A stretch of 64,000 bases of DNA from Simmondsia chinensis (GCA_018398585.1 JAGTTD010000019.1:10873838-10937837), one strand, 5' to 3'. Positions 10,637 through 21,965 are shown, counted from the first letter of the stretch. Notes: a model not told the origin generated them from the sequence alone. A program made the numbers and translations.

Positions 10637-11846
10637 TCTCTGCTTGATTCACTGCGCCCGGCTCAGCCTAGGTTTTGTTAATTCTTATTTTAGTTTAGTT
10701 TTTGAGCTAATTAGTTTCTTGGAGACTTGTTTTCTCTCTTTTTAGGTTCTTGTCCCGTGTTAAAGGAGTCATATATACATGTTCGCGCCGTCTTGTCAGG
10801 TTGTAGTGCTCCATCTCCCCTATCTCATGTGCTCTAATGATTGATGTTGTTGCATTGAGGACAATGCATAATTTAGGTGTGGGGGTGAGGCCCATTTGCA
10901 TATGCTCGTTTTTGGTCAAATTTTTAAAATTTTGAACATCTTTTTGTGCATTTTGAGCGTGCATTATAACCGTTTAACCAAGTTTTCCTTGATCGACGCG
11001 TATGTTATGATAACAGTGGGATTAGTTTCTTATTTCGTTCTCTTAATTCCATAAAATTAATGAGTGTTGTTGATTATTGTTGATATTAATGGGTTCTACT
11101 CATGCCGCTCACATATTCACTGAGCACAGGACTTTCATGTTGCGGAAAATCTGAAGAATTTGAGTAAACAACCTTATATAACTTGAGTTTTGCAAGCCTG
11201 CCCTATTGGCTTATCCTAATCCTTGCCCTTAATGTTATATAAAGTACTGGATGGTCAATCTCAATTATAGTGATGAAGTACGTGTTATAAAAAAAAAAAG
11301 TCCAAAAATGGACAAAAAAGAAAGAGGAAACAAAAAAGGAAAAAAAATGAAAAGGAAAAAAGAAAAAAAGGTTTCCTCCAAAAGAAAAGGGCAAAAGAAA
11401 AAGAAAAATTAAAAATTGATGTACGTTCGTGATAAAGTTTCTTTTGTGCTATATCAGGGTCAAAATGTTGTAAAGTGGTCACTCATATGCCACTTAAAAT
11501 TTCTCTATGTATAGGCATGTGTTTAGGTGATTCAATGGTGCGGGTGCACAAAACCTTTACATATTCGATTGGAAGCGAGAATTTGAGGAGATTCTGTGAC
11601 ATAAAATCCTAATCACTTTCACTTATGCCCTTAAATTGCTTGAGTAGTCCCTATTAGTTGATACAAGGTTAATGAAATTCTATGACGAGTTTGAAGTTTA
11701 ATCATCTAAATTCATGGAATTGGAGAATACTCTAAATGATTTAATCTTATCTTGAATTGTAATATAGGTGTTAATCTCAAAAAACCGGGTGAAGGTTGGG
11801 ATGGTTGGGGTAGTTGGTCATTGTAGTTTTTATGTTAAATCATATG
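10637..11846 (+). other. Athila-1 non-coding 3' zone
   Basis: No env-like ORF. It contains the internal stem-loop plus G-rich tract (10850-10890), a T-rich zone near 10680-10740 and an A/G-rich polypurine block at 11285-11410. The latter gives spurious minus-strand Phe-rich frames. Confidence 0.7.
10851..10890 (+). other. Internal stem-loop with AGGA loop plus G-rich tract, Athila-1
   Basis: TGCATTG-AGGA-CAATGCA is a perfect 7-bp stem with a four-base loop at 10851-10868, followed by TTAGGTGTGGGGGTGAGG. The same module lies at 25300 in Athila-2, and a variant sits at the true PPT of both elements. It could act as a second plus-strand primer site or an RNA structure; function is not known. 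Confidence 0.6.
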
Positions 11847-11885
11847 CTTTTCTCGAAGACTAGCAAAGGTTAGGTGTGGGTGTGT
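11847..11885 (+). other. Athila-1 PPT with decayed stem-loop
   Basis: AGGTTAGGTGTGGGTG directly precedes the 3' LTR. The 22 bases before it (11847-11868) match the Athila-2 stem-loop frame with about four substitutions, so the hairpin is now weak. Confidence 0.7.
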
Positions 11886-13356
11886 TGATGCATCTCAGAT
11901 TTACGCATATTTTAATTGTTATTTTAATTATTTTGCACCTATTTAATTATAGTTCTACACTCATTTTGGCAATTTTTATGTTTAACAAGTTTGAAATTAA
12001 AGTTAAATTGTCAAATCTGGTGCAAATAAGACAAATTTGATGTGTAAACAATTAAATCAAGTCAATTGAGATTCGGGACATGAACGTATAACTCGAGCCC
12101 AACCCGTATTGGGCCCAACACGCAGCACCGACCCGCACCAGCCCAGCCCAATAGCCCCTGTACACCAGCACCAACACCAGGCCCAACACCGACTCATCAA
12201 CCTCCGGCCCAACTCCAGCCCAGACCGACCACCAGCACCTCCGTCTTCATTCTTTGGCCCAACAGCAATGCAGGCCTTGTTCACCAGCAGCCCATCACCG
12301 TCCACCTCCAACTCGTCAACACCAGGCCCACCAACCGCGACCCAACTTCCAGACCACGGCCAAGATCCGGTAGGGTCCATAGAAGACGTAGGGTCGGTTC
12401 CTGTGAGGATATAAAGTTTGATTTTGGGGTTGTTCTCTTGGTCTCAATTTTTGGGGTGCTGATAAACGATTCCCTTGCTTCTCTCTCTCCTCTCAGCTCT
12501 TTCTCTCTCTTTCAGATTTTTATTTTTCTTTCTTTTTCGTTAAATTGGAATGAGGTCGAAATTAGCGTGGAGATCAATAAGAGTTCGTTCAACTTCTTCT
12601 TCACCGGGTCATCCTTGATGGAAAGCTAACTTGCTGTCTGGGGTTAGATGAAATCTTAGTCTTTACTTGTGCTTACTTTTAATTCGGGTTAATTTGATTG
12701 TTTGCATGAATTGCTTGGTTGAGATAAATACTTTGAAGTATTATATTTTTATTGTTTATTCAATTGATATGATTATTGAGTTTGTAACCTTGAATTGTTG
12801 ATAGTGATATTTATAAATTAATTCTTTGTGCTTGTAGCCTTAGGATTAATTAATCAAGCAATAGTATTAACCAAATTGTTAATTAAAGCCTATCTTCCCT
12901 GTGATTTAGTTAGATAGGGTCAATACATAATAATTAACAATAAGTTAGATAGAGTTTATTTTCCTTATGCTTTAGTTAGATAGGGTCAATACGCAATACT
13001 AACAATATTATCTTAGTAGGTTGAAGCTTATAGCCTGAACCACTACCCGTGTGACAATCAATAATCCCAATTTAAGAGTTAATACAAAAGTAATTGGCTA
13101 ATGATGGATTCGAAACCCTAGGCTCCAATTTAATACACGTTCCCGATTAGTAGTAGATTACTTTAGTTTAATTGTCGTTTTCTAAATTAATTAACACAAT
13201 GATATCACTTTTCCTTAAATCAATTTAGGTCATAAATTAAATTCACGCGCTCTTAGTCCCTATGGTTCGAAACCCTCTCGTCCTACACTTCAATTTAGGT
13301 GAGTTTAATAGATAGGATTTTATATTAAATTTTGATAGACGTAGAAAAACATATCA
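11886..13356 (+). repeat. Athila-1 3' LTR
   Basis: Starts TGATGCATCT, ends ..ACATATCA. Retains TG..CA ends, the RGCCCA cluster, TATA box 12410-12416 and internal 65-bp repeat. The following five bases (GGCAG) do not match the five before the 5' LTR (CTAAC), so there is no short target duplication. Confidence 0.93.
12410..12416 (+). promoter_or_regulatory. Athila-1 3' LTR TATA box
   Basis: TATAAAG, matching 3816-3822. From this LTR it would drive readthrough into the flanking Copia-1. Confidence 0.6.
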
Positions 13357-14007
13357 GGCAGATAGTATCGCCTCCCTCCATATGTTATCAGGCAGCGAAG
13401 TTGGGTCATATTTTCCCACTCCATCGGACCTAACCCTTTTTATTTTTCTTCCCAGTTGATTTTCAACTTCAGCTTTGTATTTTAAAAACATTTCTTTTGC
13501 TTCATCTTGGGTACTTAGGAGGTATATCTTCGAGTATCTAGAGTAATCATACAAAGGTCATGTAGTATATTTTTTTACTTCTGCTCATTTGGCTTTTAAA
13601 GTCTCCCCAGTTACTGTGAACTAGCTCAAGGAGTTAAGATTGTCTCTCGATTGACTTAAAGGGTATTTTAGCATGTTTAGTTTCTACACATACTTTACAT
13701 TTACTAAAGTTGGTATTACTGAAGTTAGGAATTATGTTCATTTTCTTAAGCTGTTTAATAGACTTGACATTTATGTGTCCTAAGCAAGCATGCCATAATT
13801 CGAGAGAGTCAACAAGATAAGTAGATAGGTACCAGCATTGTCATTCATGCAAACAGCGTCAAGGATAAATAGACCCTCATTAGAAAATCCCTTGTCCACC
13901 AATTCCCCATTTCTAATTAGGACAAGTCCGTCTGAGTCAAAGGATAGCTTTAAACCAGCTTTAATCAAAAGACTACCCGATATGAGATTCTTACACATTT
14001 CAGACAC
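13357..14007 (-). pseudogene. Copia-1 integrase core and GAG-pre-integrase domain
   Basis: The minus-strand frame 13354-13554 shows an integrase core piece, VENQLGRKIKRVRSDG with the second catalytic Asp, then jumps within a few residues to NIWREAILSA. Compared with Copia-2, the intervening segment carrying the catalytic Glu is lost (the 133-bp deletion). The frame 13780-14007 carries the GAG-pre-integrase block (LISGSLLIKAGLKLSFDSDG). Between them are stops and the HHCC zinc finger remnants (HAKIPFKSI-like words near 13650). Lacking its catalytic Glu, this integrase was dead before or when Athila-1 arrived, since both flanks share the deletion. Confidence 0.82.
13358..13434. repeat. 77-bp duplication of Copia-1 sequence, right flank of Athila-1
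   Basis: Partner of 3216-3292. It is continuous on its right with the rest of the Copia-1 integrase, whereas the left copy is continuous with the integrase C-terminal part. Confidence 0.85.
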
Positions 14008-14021
14008 ATGCTGTACATTTG

Positions 14022-14240
14022 TTAAAGTAAGAAATTTTCAGAAGTGAGTTTTAAATAAACTTTCCCTTTTTTGAGGATAGGTGCTGCCGTTGAATTGCCC
14101 ATGTAGCCTACCTCTCCATCGGTCACTTTCTGGTATTCCTGGAACATGCATCGGTTTGAGCATATGTTGTTGGTAGCCCCAGTGTCCACTATCCATTCAG
14201 CCATATTGTTCATTACGTTCACCTCTGAAACAGTAGCTAC
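14022..14240 (-). pseudogene. Copia-1 protease
   Basis: The minus-strand frame carries AEWIVDTGATNNICSN with the aspartic protease active site DTGA intact, then GYMGNSTAAPILKKGKV. It sits between the gag zinc knuckle and the GAG-pre-integrase block as usual for copia. The Copia-2 copy has lost this active-site Gly. Confidence 0.85.
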
Positions 14241-15060
14241 AATGTTCTCCGTCTTTATAAGGTGAGCTTTGTTCTTTGAGTCCTTAGGCTGATTCTTGTT
14301 GCTTCTGTAGTTTTTCGGCTTATGTTCATGTTTTTCACAATGGTAGCATTCTCCTTGAAATTTGTTGTTTGGCGTATAAATCTTTCTCCATGGTTTTAAG
14401 AGTAGAATGATGCCTTTTTCCCTTATTGTTTAACCTGGCAAATACACTAGGCCTAACTTCGACAATGTTAGCCTTAGAGAGGTCGAAGTATGAGTGTCCC
14501 TTATCCTTGAGCCTATTTTCTTCCTCAATTTTCAAATGTCCCACTAACTCCTCTAAGGTTAGGTCCTTTTTCTTATGCATAAGCTGATTTTTATAGTCCT
14601 TCCAGGAAGGTAGAAGTTTTTCAATTAAAACATTAGCTTGTGTGATTTCGCGGATTTTAAGGCTTTCCAGCAAAAGAGTGGTTACTATATTTTCATATTC
14701 GTGAACTTGGTCAATTATCGGTTTATCATCCACGAATGTGAAGTCTAGCCTCTATTTTCATAACCGTGTATTTTCTAGGCCCTGCATCATCACCCCCATA
14801 TTTTTTCTGAAGGGAGTTGTAAATTTTTTTTGACGAGTCCATTTTTACATAGCTATCAAAAAGCCCGTCACTCATGTAATGTAGCAAATTACCCCTACTG
14901 GTTTGGTTATCCGAGGTGAATTTTTCGTCATATGTTGTTTTTTCATTTTCGCCCTTAGGTATGTTTTTTTTCCATAAAGTACATAATCGATGTTAACTTA
15001 CTCTAGGTAGAACATAATTTTCTAGGACCACCTCTCATAATTTTTTTCCGGTTTAGGGGC
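14241..15060 (-). pseudogene. Copia-1 gag
   Basis: UBN2-type copia gag. The frame 14335-14733 has IDQVHEYENIVTTLL and LTLEELVGHLKIEEENRLKD. Further right (14734-15000) the same protein family continues upstream in another frame (LHYMSDGLFDSYVKMD-like words). The zinc knuckle at about 14300-14350 reads CYHCEKHEHKPKNY: the last Cys of CX2CX4HX4C is Tyr. Gag forms the particle and binds element RNA. Several frameshifts are present. Confidence 0.85.
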
Positions 15061-15140
15061 TTAATTTTAGACATGTAGGGAAGAGGCAATTTGGTTGCTA
15101 TAGTTAAATATAGATATATAAAAGAATTCGTCTTTTATAT

Positions 15141-15680
15141 TGATAGAAATTTGCGATAAATATCTAAATACAACAACAAATCAAATTAAGCCAAAAGAGA
15201 AACTGAAATTCTTACAAAATTGAAAATATTGTGCCATGGCAAAGTCCACTATCCTAAAAGACAATTTCGCCACTGCTCGGGTGCACACAGTATGATCGGC
15301 GGCCGTCCTCCAGGATTAGCGCAATCCGATTCTAAGGTGCACTAGTTAATTATTGGGTAGGAGAGCTCATGCAACTTGTCCAATGAAAGAGAAGGATGAA
15401 GATGGAGAGAAGGAGAGAAAAGATTGATATGTTGTTGTTGATGCCGATGAACTATGCTAAGCAAGAGCATTTTTTAAACTGGAGAGCACGGCACGGTGCG
15501 GCGGGCAGTCGGTGCGCTCTCGTGTGTGGTCCCTGCCATTCTTTCACCTCTAACTTAATTCAAGGAGTTGGATAGCATAATTATATTTAAAGTAGGCCAA
15601 CCTTCACTCTTTTTTCCATATGGGACAGAGTTTTTATAAGATTCAAGATATATTAGCTTGTATCATTTTTTTCCCCAACA
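15141..15680 (-). repeat. Copia-1 5' LTR (right copy)
   Basis: Minus-strand LTR TGTTGGGG..CTATCA. Matches 1-561 and the Copia-2 LTR at 17004-17640. It has lost about 210 bp relative to the left LTR between the AGCAAGAGCATTTTTT block and the GC-rich block. No convincing tRNA-Met PBS follows it on the minus strand. Confidence 0.8.
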
Positions 15681-17003
15681 CTAATGACCCATTAATGACT
15701 CAATATTAACTTGCAAATAGATCGATGATGTTTTTGCATTTTACTAGTATCAAATATACCAGTTATTGAGTTTGGTGTAAAGAGACTACCCACCCCCTAA
15801 GCATGAGATATTGGCTTCGAAACTCATTTTTCCTCTTCCCCAGCTATTGATGGTCATTCTTAAGGCAATATTGCATCTTCTTACGTTGCTCAAAAAAATT
15901 ATCATATTGAAAATAAAGATTCAAAAGCCTTCTAAAGGCTCATCTCATGTATACTCTTACGCTCCTCTCTCATTCTTCCCCTCCCCATCATAACCTGAAA
16001 CTCATTCCATCATGCTTTTTAATAAACAAATTATCGTTTCAAACGTGATGCTTATATTACGCGCTTTTGTCACTCATTAACCATATGATTAGAAAAACAA
16101 ATCAACAGATAGAAGACGAGTAAGAATGGCAATAAAGTGGGGCAAGTATAGGAAGTGTCTCCTTCGTATCATATCCGCCACACAAGTATATATTGGAATT
16201 GGTGTCCTGGAAAAACCTAATTAGTAAGTTTTAAATATTAAATAAACGAAATTATTTTATTTATTTATTATCTAAATATGTTTTTCGAGTCAAAAATGCA
16301 TGTGATTATTTTTCTAATACATTCAATGAGATGGACATTGTCCAAGATGACATTTCAGGTTTGGTTTAAATAGTCAATGAGATTGAGCCACGGGACTTAG
16401 ATCAAATTAGTGATATGTTGTTAAAATATATGTTCGTAGTCGGTAATGAGTTTGGATAACATGTTTGATAAAACTATAATATAATAATTTAGATGACTTG
16501 TTCTGGTCATATGGATAGGGATCCAAAAGTATTATATTGGTGTTGTCTATATGATTAGAACACTGAGCAGAGCCACCTAAATTAGTTGTTTCCTTACTGC
16601 TATCAGAAATAATTAATTTTGTAAGACAATAACTCTAAATCCATAAAAATTGTCTAAACTCATCCATAGATTGTTCATTGCTTTAATGTGACAATAGGAT
16701 TAGTCAAAGTGTGTTGGCTTAAATCTTACATGCGTTTGGTAACAGCATAAAGTGCAGCGGGAACAGTTGTTTTACGGGAAATCTATAATCTCTAATAAGA
16801 TAAAGATGTCCCTTTAGTTGATTCGAAAGCATATGAACAAATTTGAGAATATTTGTCCAAAGTATTCTATGTATTTGACATTTGAAATTAGTACATTAAT
16901 TGTTTTATGTATCATTGTTCGAGAAGAGTGAGTCGGAAGCTACAGTGAAAGATGTGAAAAAATTAGCAATAGTAGTTAAAGCTATTTTTCTTCATGGATA
17001 TCT
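15681..17003. other. No gene recognised
   Basis: AT-rich DNA between Copia-1 and Copia-2. Only short chance frames. I see no terminal repeats or conserved protein words; a decayed LTR is possible around 16190-16750 but unsupported. Confidence 0.5.
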
Positions 17004-17640
17004 TGTTAGAAATTGAGGATATTTAAACACATCAATGAAAGAGATGAATTAGAAATATCTTACAGAAACTGAAGATACCGCGCTATGGCAAAGTCCATTA
17101 TCCTAAAAGATGATTTCACCGCTATTCTGGTGCACATAGTACTATGGGCGGCAGTCTTCCAGGATTAACGTGGCCCAACTCTTAATGTACACTCGTTAAT
17201 TTTTAGGCAGGAGTTCCCAAGAACTTTGCGCAATTAAGGAGAGAGGAACGAAGAGGGAAAAGAGAAAGAGTGAGAGAAGATTGTTGTGTTGTTGAATGCT
17301 AAATGAATCCAAGAAGAATGGGTTTAAATAAGGGTGAATGTGGCTGTTAGGAAGAGGTGGCAACCCTTTCCAATAGCCACCAAAAGTTAAAGCTCACTCA
17401 GATTTTGAATCTGCCATAGGAGCCTCTTGGGGAAGTAAAAAGTAGCAAATATAGAGCATTGGAATGGGCCAAGATGGTAATCAAAGCCAACAGTTGGGAG
17501 AAGCCAAAAACATAGTTTACAAAGTTTATTTTCCAAAAAATAAAAGTAATCGTCCAAAAAAGAACACCCACACCCTCACCCTCCCGAGCACAACACAGCA
17601 GGCGGACAGGGCGCACGCGTGTGGTTGCCATCCCCCTTCC
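17004..17640 (-). repeat. Copia-2 3' LTR, truncated
   Basis: Starts (plus-strand left edge) TGTTAGAAATTG and aligns with 15141-15500 and 1-420. Its U3 start, the PPT and the 3' untranslated zone are deleted; sequence resumes at 17641 with the equivalent of 1103 in Copia-1. Confidence 0.8.
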
Positions 17641-18239
17641 TGAATAAAACTATGACTTTTTACATTGAACTTGTTAAAACTAGGTTAGATATATCATAGT
17701 TTATTCATACATAGACTTTAGTCACATCCTCCTCGATGTTTTTATAATTATTTTACAACAAAGGCCTTTTGTCAATTGATCCACAAGGTTCTTTTTAGAC
17801 TCTACATAGTCCAGTGATATCATTCCACTTTCTAGAAGATCCTTCTTGATCTTATGCCTAAGACGGATGTGTCGCCTCTTGCCATTGTAAACTTTATTCT
17901 TTTCCACAACAATTTGCAGCTTGACTGTCACAATGTAGTGATACTGATGGAGCCGCCATCCCCCATAATGGCACATCTCCCAGTAAGCTTCTCAGCCATT
18001 CGGCTTCATGACCTGTCAATTCAAGAGCAATGAAGTCAGATTCCGTAGTAGACGTACCAGTACAAGATTGGTTAGAGGATTTCTAGGATATAGGACCTTT
18101 AATTAGCGTGAACACATATCCTCTAGTGGAATTAATTTCATCGTTCCAAATTAGCGTCACAATATCCTTCTAACACAGCAGAAACTTCTTGAAGTGAAGT
18201 TCCCATCCATTGTTCCTGTTAAATATTTAAGCAATCTTT
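17641..18239 (-). pseudogene. Copia-2 RNase H
   Basis: The frame 17722-17976 has the end of copia RNase H (VEKNKVYNGKRRHIRLRHKI and LTKGL). Upstream, the STMESEF and HCDSQA equivalents appear in other frames at 17900-18060. A frameshift inside the HCDSQ block and several stops make it non-functional. Nucleotide alignment to 1140-1700 of Copia-1 is continuous. Confidence 0.82.
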
Positions 18240-19100
18240 TTAATACATTCTAATTTTTTTTTTTATTACGATTATGTGTGTATCTACTAAGTCTGCTCAT
18301 AGCATATGTAATGTCAGGTCTGGTGTAATTCATTAAGAACATAACAGTACCAATGATTCTGGCATACTTAGATTGGCACATAGCAACACTTTTATGTTTA
18401 GTTAGATGCACCATCGGGATCATAAGGTATTCTTACAAGTTCAGCATTAAATATTTTGAACTTTCTAAGTATCTTTTCAATGTAATAAAACTGATATAGG
18501 GTCATACCTTTAGGAGTTTTCACAATCTTAACTCCTAAAGTTACGTTTGCCTCACCCAAATCTTTCATGTCAAATTTATAGCTTAGAAAGTTTTTAGTCT
18601 CATTAATAACATTCAAGTTTGTACAAAATTTCAGCATATCATCAACATATAGACAAACAATAATGCATCCATTCAAATCAGGTTTAGAATATACACATGA
18701 GTCACCATCATTTACGTGGAAGTTATTAACAATTAGTGTGTTATTAAATTTCTCATGCCACTGCTTTGGTGCCTGATTGAGCCTGTATAGAACATACTTT
18801 CTTTTCATTAACACGGACAACAAAACCTTCGGGTTATTTCATATAAATCTCTTCGTCTGGGTCACCATTAAGGAATATTGTTTTAACATCCATTTGATGC
18901 ACTACCAAATCATGAATGGATACAAGGGCAAACAGAGTTCTAATCATGGCTATCTTAGTGACTGGCGAATATGTATTAAAATAGTCAATCCCTTTTTTCT
19001 AGGTGTCACCATTAGTCACTAATTTTGCCTTAAATTTATCTATAGAACCATCAACCTTCATTTTTCTTTTAAAGACCCACTTGCAACCAATTGGCTTATA
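18240..19100 (-). pseudogene. Copia-2 reverse transcriptase
   Basis: Frame 18398-18823: LYRLNQAPKQWHEKF, then the catalytic box CLYVDDML, the DLGEANVTLGVKI motif and the YIEKILRKF block. YVDD is intact here. The N-terminal fingers (HQMDVKT and EQPEGF words, 18824-18960) are in another frame after a shift near 18800. Lesions differ from those in Copia-1, so the two copies decayed separately. Confidence 0.88.
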
Positions 19101-19700
19101 GCCTTTAGGAAGGTATACCAGTTCCTATGTGTGATTGTTAAGAATTGATTCTAGTTCACTATTAATGGCCTCTTTCCAAAAAATCGAATCAACCGACCTC
19201 ATAGCCTCTTCATAGGTTTTAGGGACTTCTTCTAACATATAGATACTTACGATTTCTTCATTAATGAAGTTATCTTCTGTTAGGAAAGTAGTAACATGTC
19301 CAAAGTTAGTTTCTTTTCTAGCTCTTTTACTTCTTATTTCAGGAGTGTCTATATCATTTGTACTAGTATCATTGCTATTAGTCACTGTATGAGAAAGCAA
19401 ATTAATATATTGTGCATCATTAGGCTTTAAGGGAAATATATGTTCAAAGAATTCAGCATTTCTAGATTCAACAATACTACCGCATGCATCAGATTTATTA
19501 GATCTCTTGATTAGAAAACGATATGCCACACTATGATAAGCATATCTAATAAAATTTGAATCAATAGTCTTAAGTCCAATTTTGCTTGGTTTGAAGTCAA
19601 GTAATCTGACATTGGCTAAACACCCCCACACTTTCAAGTATTTTAGGTTAGGGCCAATGAACTTTCCACATTTGTATGGGGTCTTATCTAGTTTTTTTTA
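19101..19700 (-). pseudogene. Copia-2 integrase C-terminus and pol linker
   Basis: 170-codon open frame 19125-19637. It starts in the integrase C-terminal domain (MKVWGCLANVRLLDFKPSK, SVAYRFLIKRSN), runs through an acidic linker and ends in the RT N-terminus (WKEAINSELESILNNHT). It is the best-preserved version of the region cut by Athila-1 in Copia-1. Confidence 0.85.
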
Positions 19701-20405
19701 TGTGGAACTCTATTTAGCACATGACAAGCAGATAATATCACCTCCACCCACATGCTATTAGGTAGTCCAGAGCTGATAAGCATAGGATTCATCATATTCT
19801 TTAAGTTCTATTTTTTCTTTCAATAATACCATTCATTTGTAGACAGTAAGAAGGGGTTCGTTCATGTATTATTCGATTTCCTCGCAAAATATTTCTATTG
19901 AAGTTGGGTCATATTCACCTCCTCTATCGGACCTAAGCCTCTTTATTTTTTCCTCCTAGTTGATTTTCAACTTCAGCTTTGTAGTTTAAAACCATTTCTT
20001 TTGCTTCATCTTTAATGCTTAGAAGATATATCATTGTGTATCTAGAGTAATTGTCTACAAAGGTTATGTAGTATCGTTTAACACCTTTGCTCATTTGATT
20101 TCCAAAGTCTCCTAAGTCATTGTGAATTATTCAAGAAGTTCATATTGTCTCTTGATTGATTTAAAGGGTTTTTTAGCATGTTTAGCTTCTACACATCCTT
20201 CACATTTACTAAAGTTGATATCAGTGAAATTAGAAACCATGTTCATTTTCTTAAGTCGTTTAGTAGACTCAATATTTATGTGTCCTAAGCATGCATGCCA
20301 TACTTCAAGAGACTCAACAAGATAAGAAAAAGAGATACTAACATTATTATTCACGGAAACAACATCGAGAATAAACAGTCCCCCGTTATAAAAACCCTTA
20401 CCCAC
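19701..20405 (-). pseudogene. Copia-2 integrase core and GAG-pre-integrase
   Basis: Integrase core words are spread over several frames, including the SGLPNSMW-like block at 19740-19790 and the 133 bp (19766-19898) missing from Copia-1. The frame 20127-20405 holds the GAG-pre-integrase end and the HHCC finger: HACLGHINIESTKRLKK ... KCEGCVEAKHAKKPFKSI. Stops and shifts throughout. Confidence 0.8.
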
Positions 20406-20514
20406 AAATTCACCGATTCTAGTTAGAACAAGTCAAAGTCAAAGTTGGTCAAAGTCAAAGGCTAGCTTTAAGCCAACTTCAATCAAGAGACTACCTGATA
20501 TCAAGTTACGCGTT

Positions 20515-20828
20515 TCAGACACATGCAAAACATTTGTTAAAGTAAGAAATTTTCCAGAAGTGAGTTTTAAAGAAATCTTTTCTTTCTTGAGGATCGGTGC
20601 TATTGCAAAGTTGCCCATGTAGACTACCTCTCCATCGATTTTTTTCTGGTATTCTTAGAACATGCTTCGATTTGTGCAAATGTGCTTGGTAGCTTCTGTG
20701 TCCACTATCCATTCAGTCATGTTGTTTACTAGATTTACCTCTGAAGCGACAATGTTCTTTATTTCTACAAAGTGGGCTTTGTTCTTGGAGTCTTTAGGCT
20801 GATTCTTATTGCTTCTGTAGTCTTTTGC
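20515..20828 (-). pseudogene. Copia-2 protease with mutated active site
   Basis: The minus-strand frame 20655-20837 reads MTEWIVDTEATKHICTNRSMF where Copia-1 has DTGA. The active-site Gly is replaced by Glu, which should abolish retropepsin activity. The downstream part (20515-20712) is in another frame. The domain is cut on its gag side by Athila-2. Confidence 0.82.
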
Positions 20829-20833
20829 CTTGT
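20829..20833. repeat. Target-site duplication of Athila-2 (left)
   Basis: CTTGT, identical to 27785-27789. Five bases is the normal Ty3/gypsy duplication length and fixes the ends of Athila-2. Confidence 0.85.
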
Positions 20834-21160
20834 TCATGTACCATATATTTACAAATTTTATTTCTCATTCATGCAACATATTTGGCTTTACATGTGTGTT
20901 TTTTTGTAATCTAGATACATTAAGGCTTGGAGTGTAACGAAGCAAACAAAGGCTGAAAAGTGGTAGAATCAAGCGTAATCTAAGCATATTTGCAAACTGC
21001 TCTAAGAAACCCGACCACGTGTGAAAAGAAAGAATGCATCAGGTTGAATATTCGGTCTTACAATTTAAAACATCTAATATATATAACAACTTTGTTGGGC
21101 CTTTGCCCAGCTAAGTGTTTCTTCACAAGTAAGCGGCATGCCATTTGGGCTCGTCGCCGC

Positions 21161-21168
21161 TATAAATA
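21161..21168 (+). promoter_or_regulatory. Athila-2 5' LTR TATA box
   Basis: TATAAATA in a GC-rich context. About 130 bp including this box are missing from the 3' LTR near 26740, so only the 5' LTR keeps the promoter. Confidence 0.65.
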
Positions 21169-21722
21169 TACGAGGGGATGACTAATTTTTGGGGATCTTT
21201 TCACCACATCTCCTCTCCTCCTCTTATTCTCGAAGCTATTACGAGTTCCAAGGGTTCTCAAATGCCAAAGCGCAGGTGATCAGAGTGTAGGTGGAATCAA
21301 TGCAAGAATCAACGTCAACGTTAACTGAGAGAGACTTCGCTTTCAAGTTTTATTCATTTTTTTTTTGTTTTAGATTTTATGAGGTATAAAACTCCCATGG
21401 AGGAGTAGACTCTTATAGTTTAGGGATGACGAACAAGTAGCCGTCTGTATCCCAGATTTATATTATGCTATTGACAATGGTTTTATTATGTTATATACGC
21501 ACCCCTGTGGGGAATTTATGGTTGTTGTTTGGTTTATTTTGTGTTTTCTTGTGGCCATCTTAAGATCTCTAAATTATTAGCCTTTGTCTACGAGCTTGTA
21601 GCCTAAACCATAACATAACTGGTTTTCACGCATGGTTAGGGTTGAGGATGTATCCAACTCTGAATACAGCCTTTTATACAAATTAAAACTTATTTAGGAG
21701 TGACAAAGGAATTTGTGAGTGC

Positions 21723-21965
21723 TATTAAGATAATCCATGCTCCACCTAGGGTAATAAGATGGGTTATGCCTTTATACTAGTTCTTTACCCTAAACCCTAT
21801 TCAAGTGTTAATTCAGGTTTAATATAAAATTCGGAGTAAGAAATGAATTAAGTAGTATTAATGAGATAACCTATACTACAAGTAGGGTGATATGATAGGT
21901 TATGCCTTTAGATAGTTCATTACCCGAAGCCTAGTTTAAATATTAACCCAAGCTTAGTGCATGTA
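21723..21965. repeat. Two-copy tandem repeat in Athila-2 LTR
   Basis: Imperfect units at 21723-21860 and 21861-21965 share blocks such as GGTTATGCCTTTA and the CTAGTTYWTTACCC region. The 3' LTR has the same arrangement at about 27270-27485 with part of the first unit lost. Confidence 0.65.

Larger units (their letters stand above)
3293..13356 (+). mobile_element. Athila-1: Ty3/gypsy Athila-lineage retrotransposon, nested in Copia-1
   Basis: Complete structure: 5' LTR 3293-4762, tRNA-Asp type PBS 4769-4786, gag from 5145, protease, RT, RNase H, integrase to 10636, a 1.2-kb non-coding 3' zone, PPT, and 3' LTR 11886-13356. Lineage call rests on the protease words KALLDLGASVNIIPYSV and LADKSTRIPRGE, the RT catalytic box FMDD and the tRNA-Asp PBS, all typical of plant Athila. 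By eye the LTRs differ at roughly 5-6% of positions in their first 270 bp. At least five in-frame stops and five frameshifts make it non-autonomous. No env-like ORF is visible after integrase. Confidence 0.95.
1..15680 (-). mobile_element. Copia-1: Ty1/copia LTR retrotransposon, minus strand, split by Athila-1
   Basis: The copia order gag-protease-integrase-RT-RNase H reads leftwards from about 15060 to 1165, between two related LTRs (1-561, cut by the window edge, and 15141-15680). The plus-strand Athila-1 element (3293-13356) lies inside the integrase region. Coding parts carry stops and frameshifts. A second copy of the same family is at 17004-28200, which helps set domain limits. The two LTRs differ by indels: the right one lacks about 210 bp present in the left. 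The sublineage was not assigned; the RT and integrase look Tork-like, but this is only an impression. Confidence 0.92.

Noticed and set aside
11203..11482. Phe-rich minus-strand frames as a membrane protein
   Set aside because: They come from a polypurine A/G-rich stretch on the plus strand of the Athila-1 3' zone.
10637..11846. An env-like third ORF in Athila-1
   Set aside because: Some Athila elements carry one after integrase, but no frame of useful length or with signal or membrane segments is present here.
15681..17003. A MITE or hAT element between Copia-1 and Copia-2
   Set aside because: I could not find matching terminal inverted repeats or target duplications.
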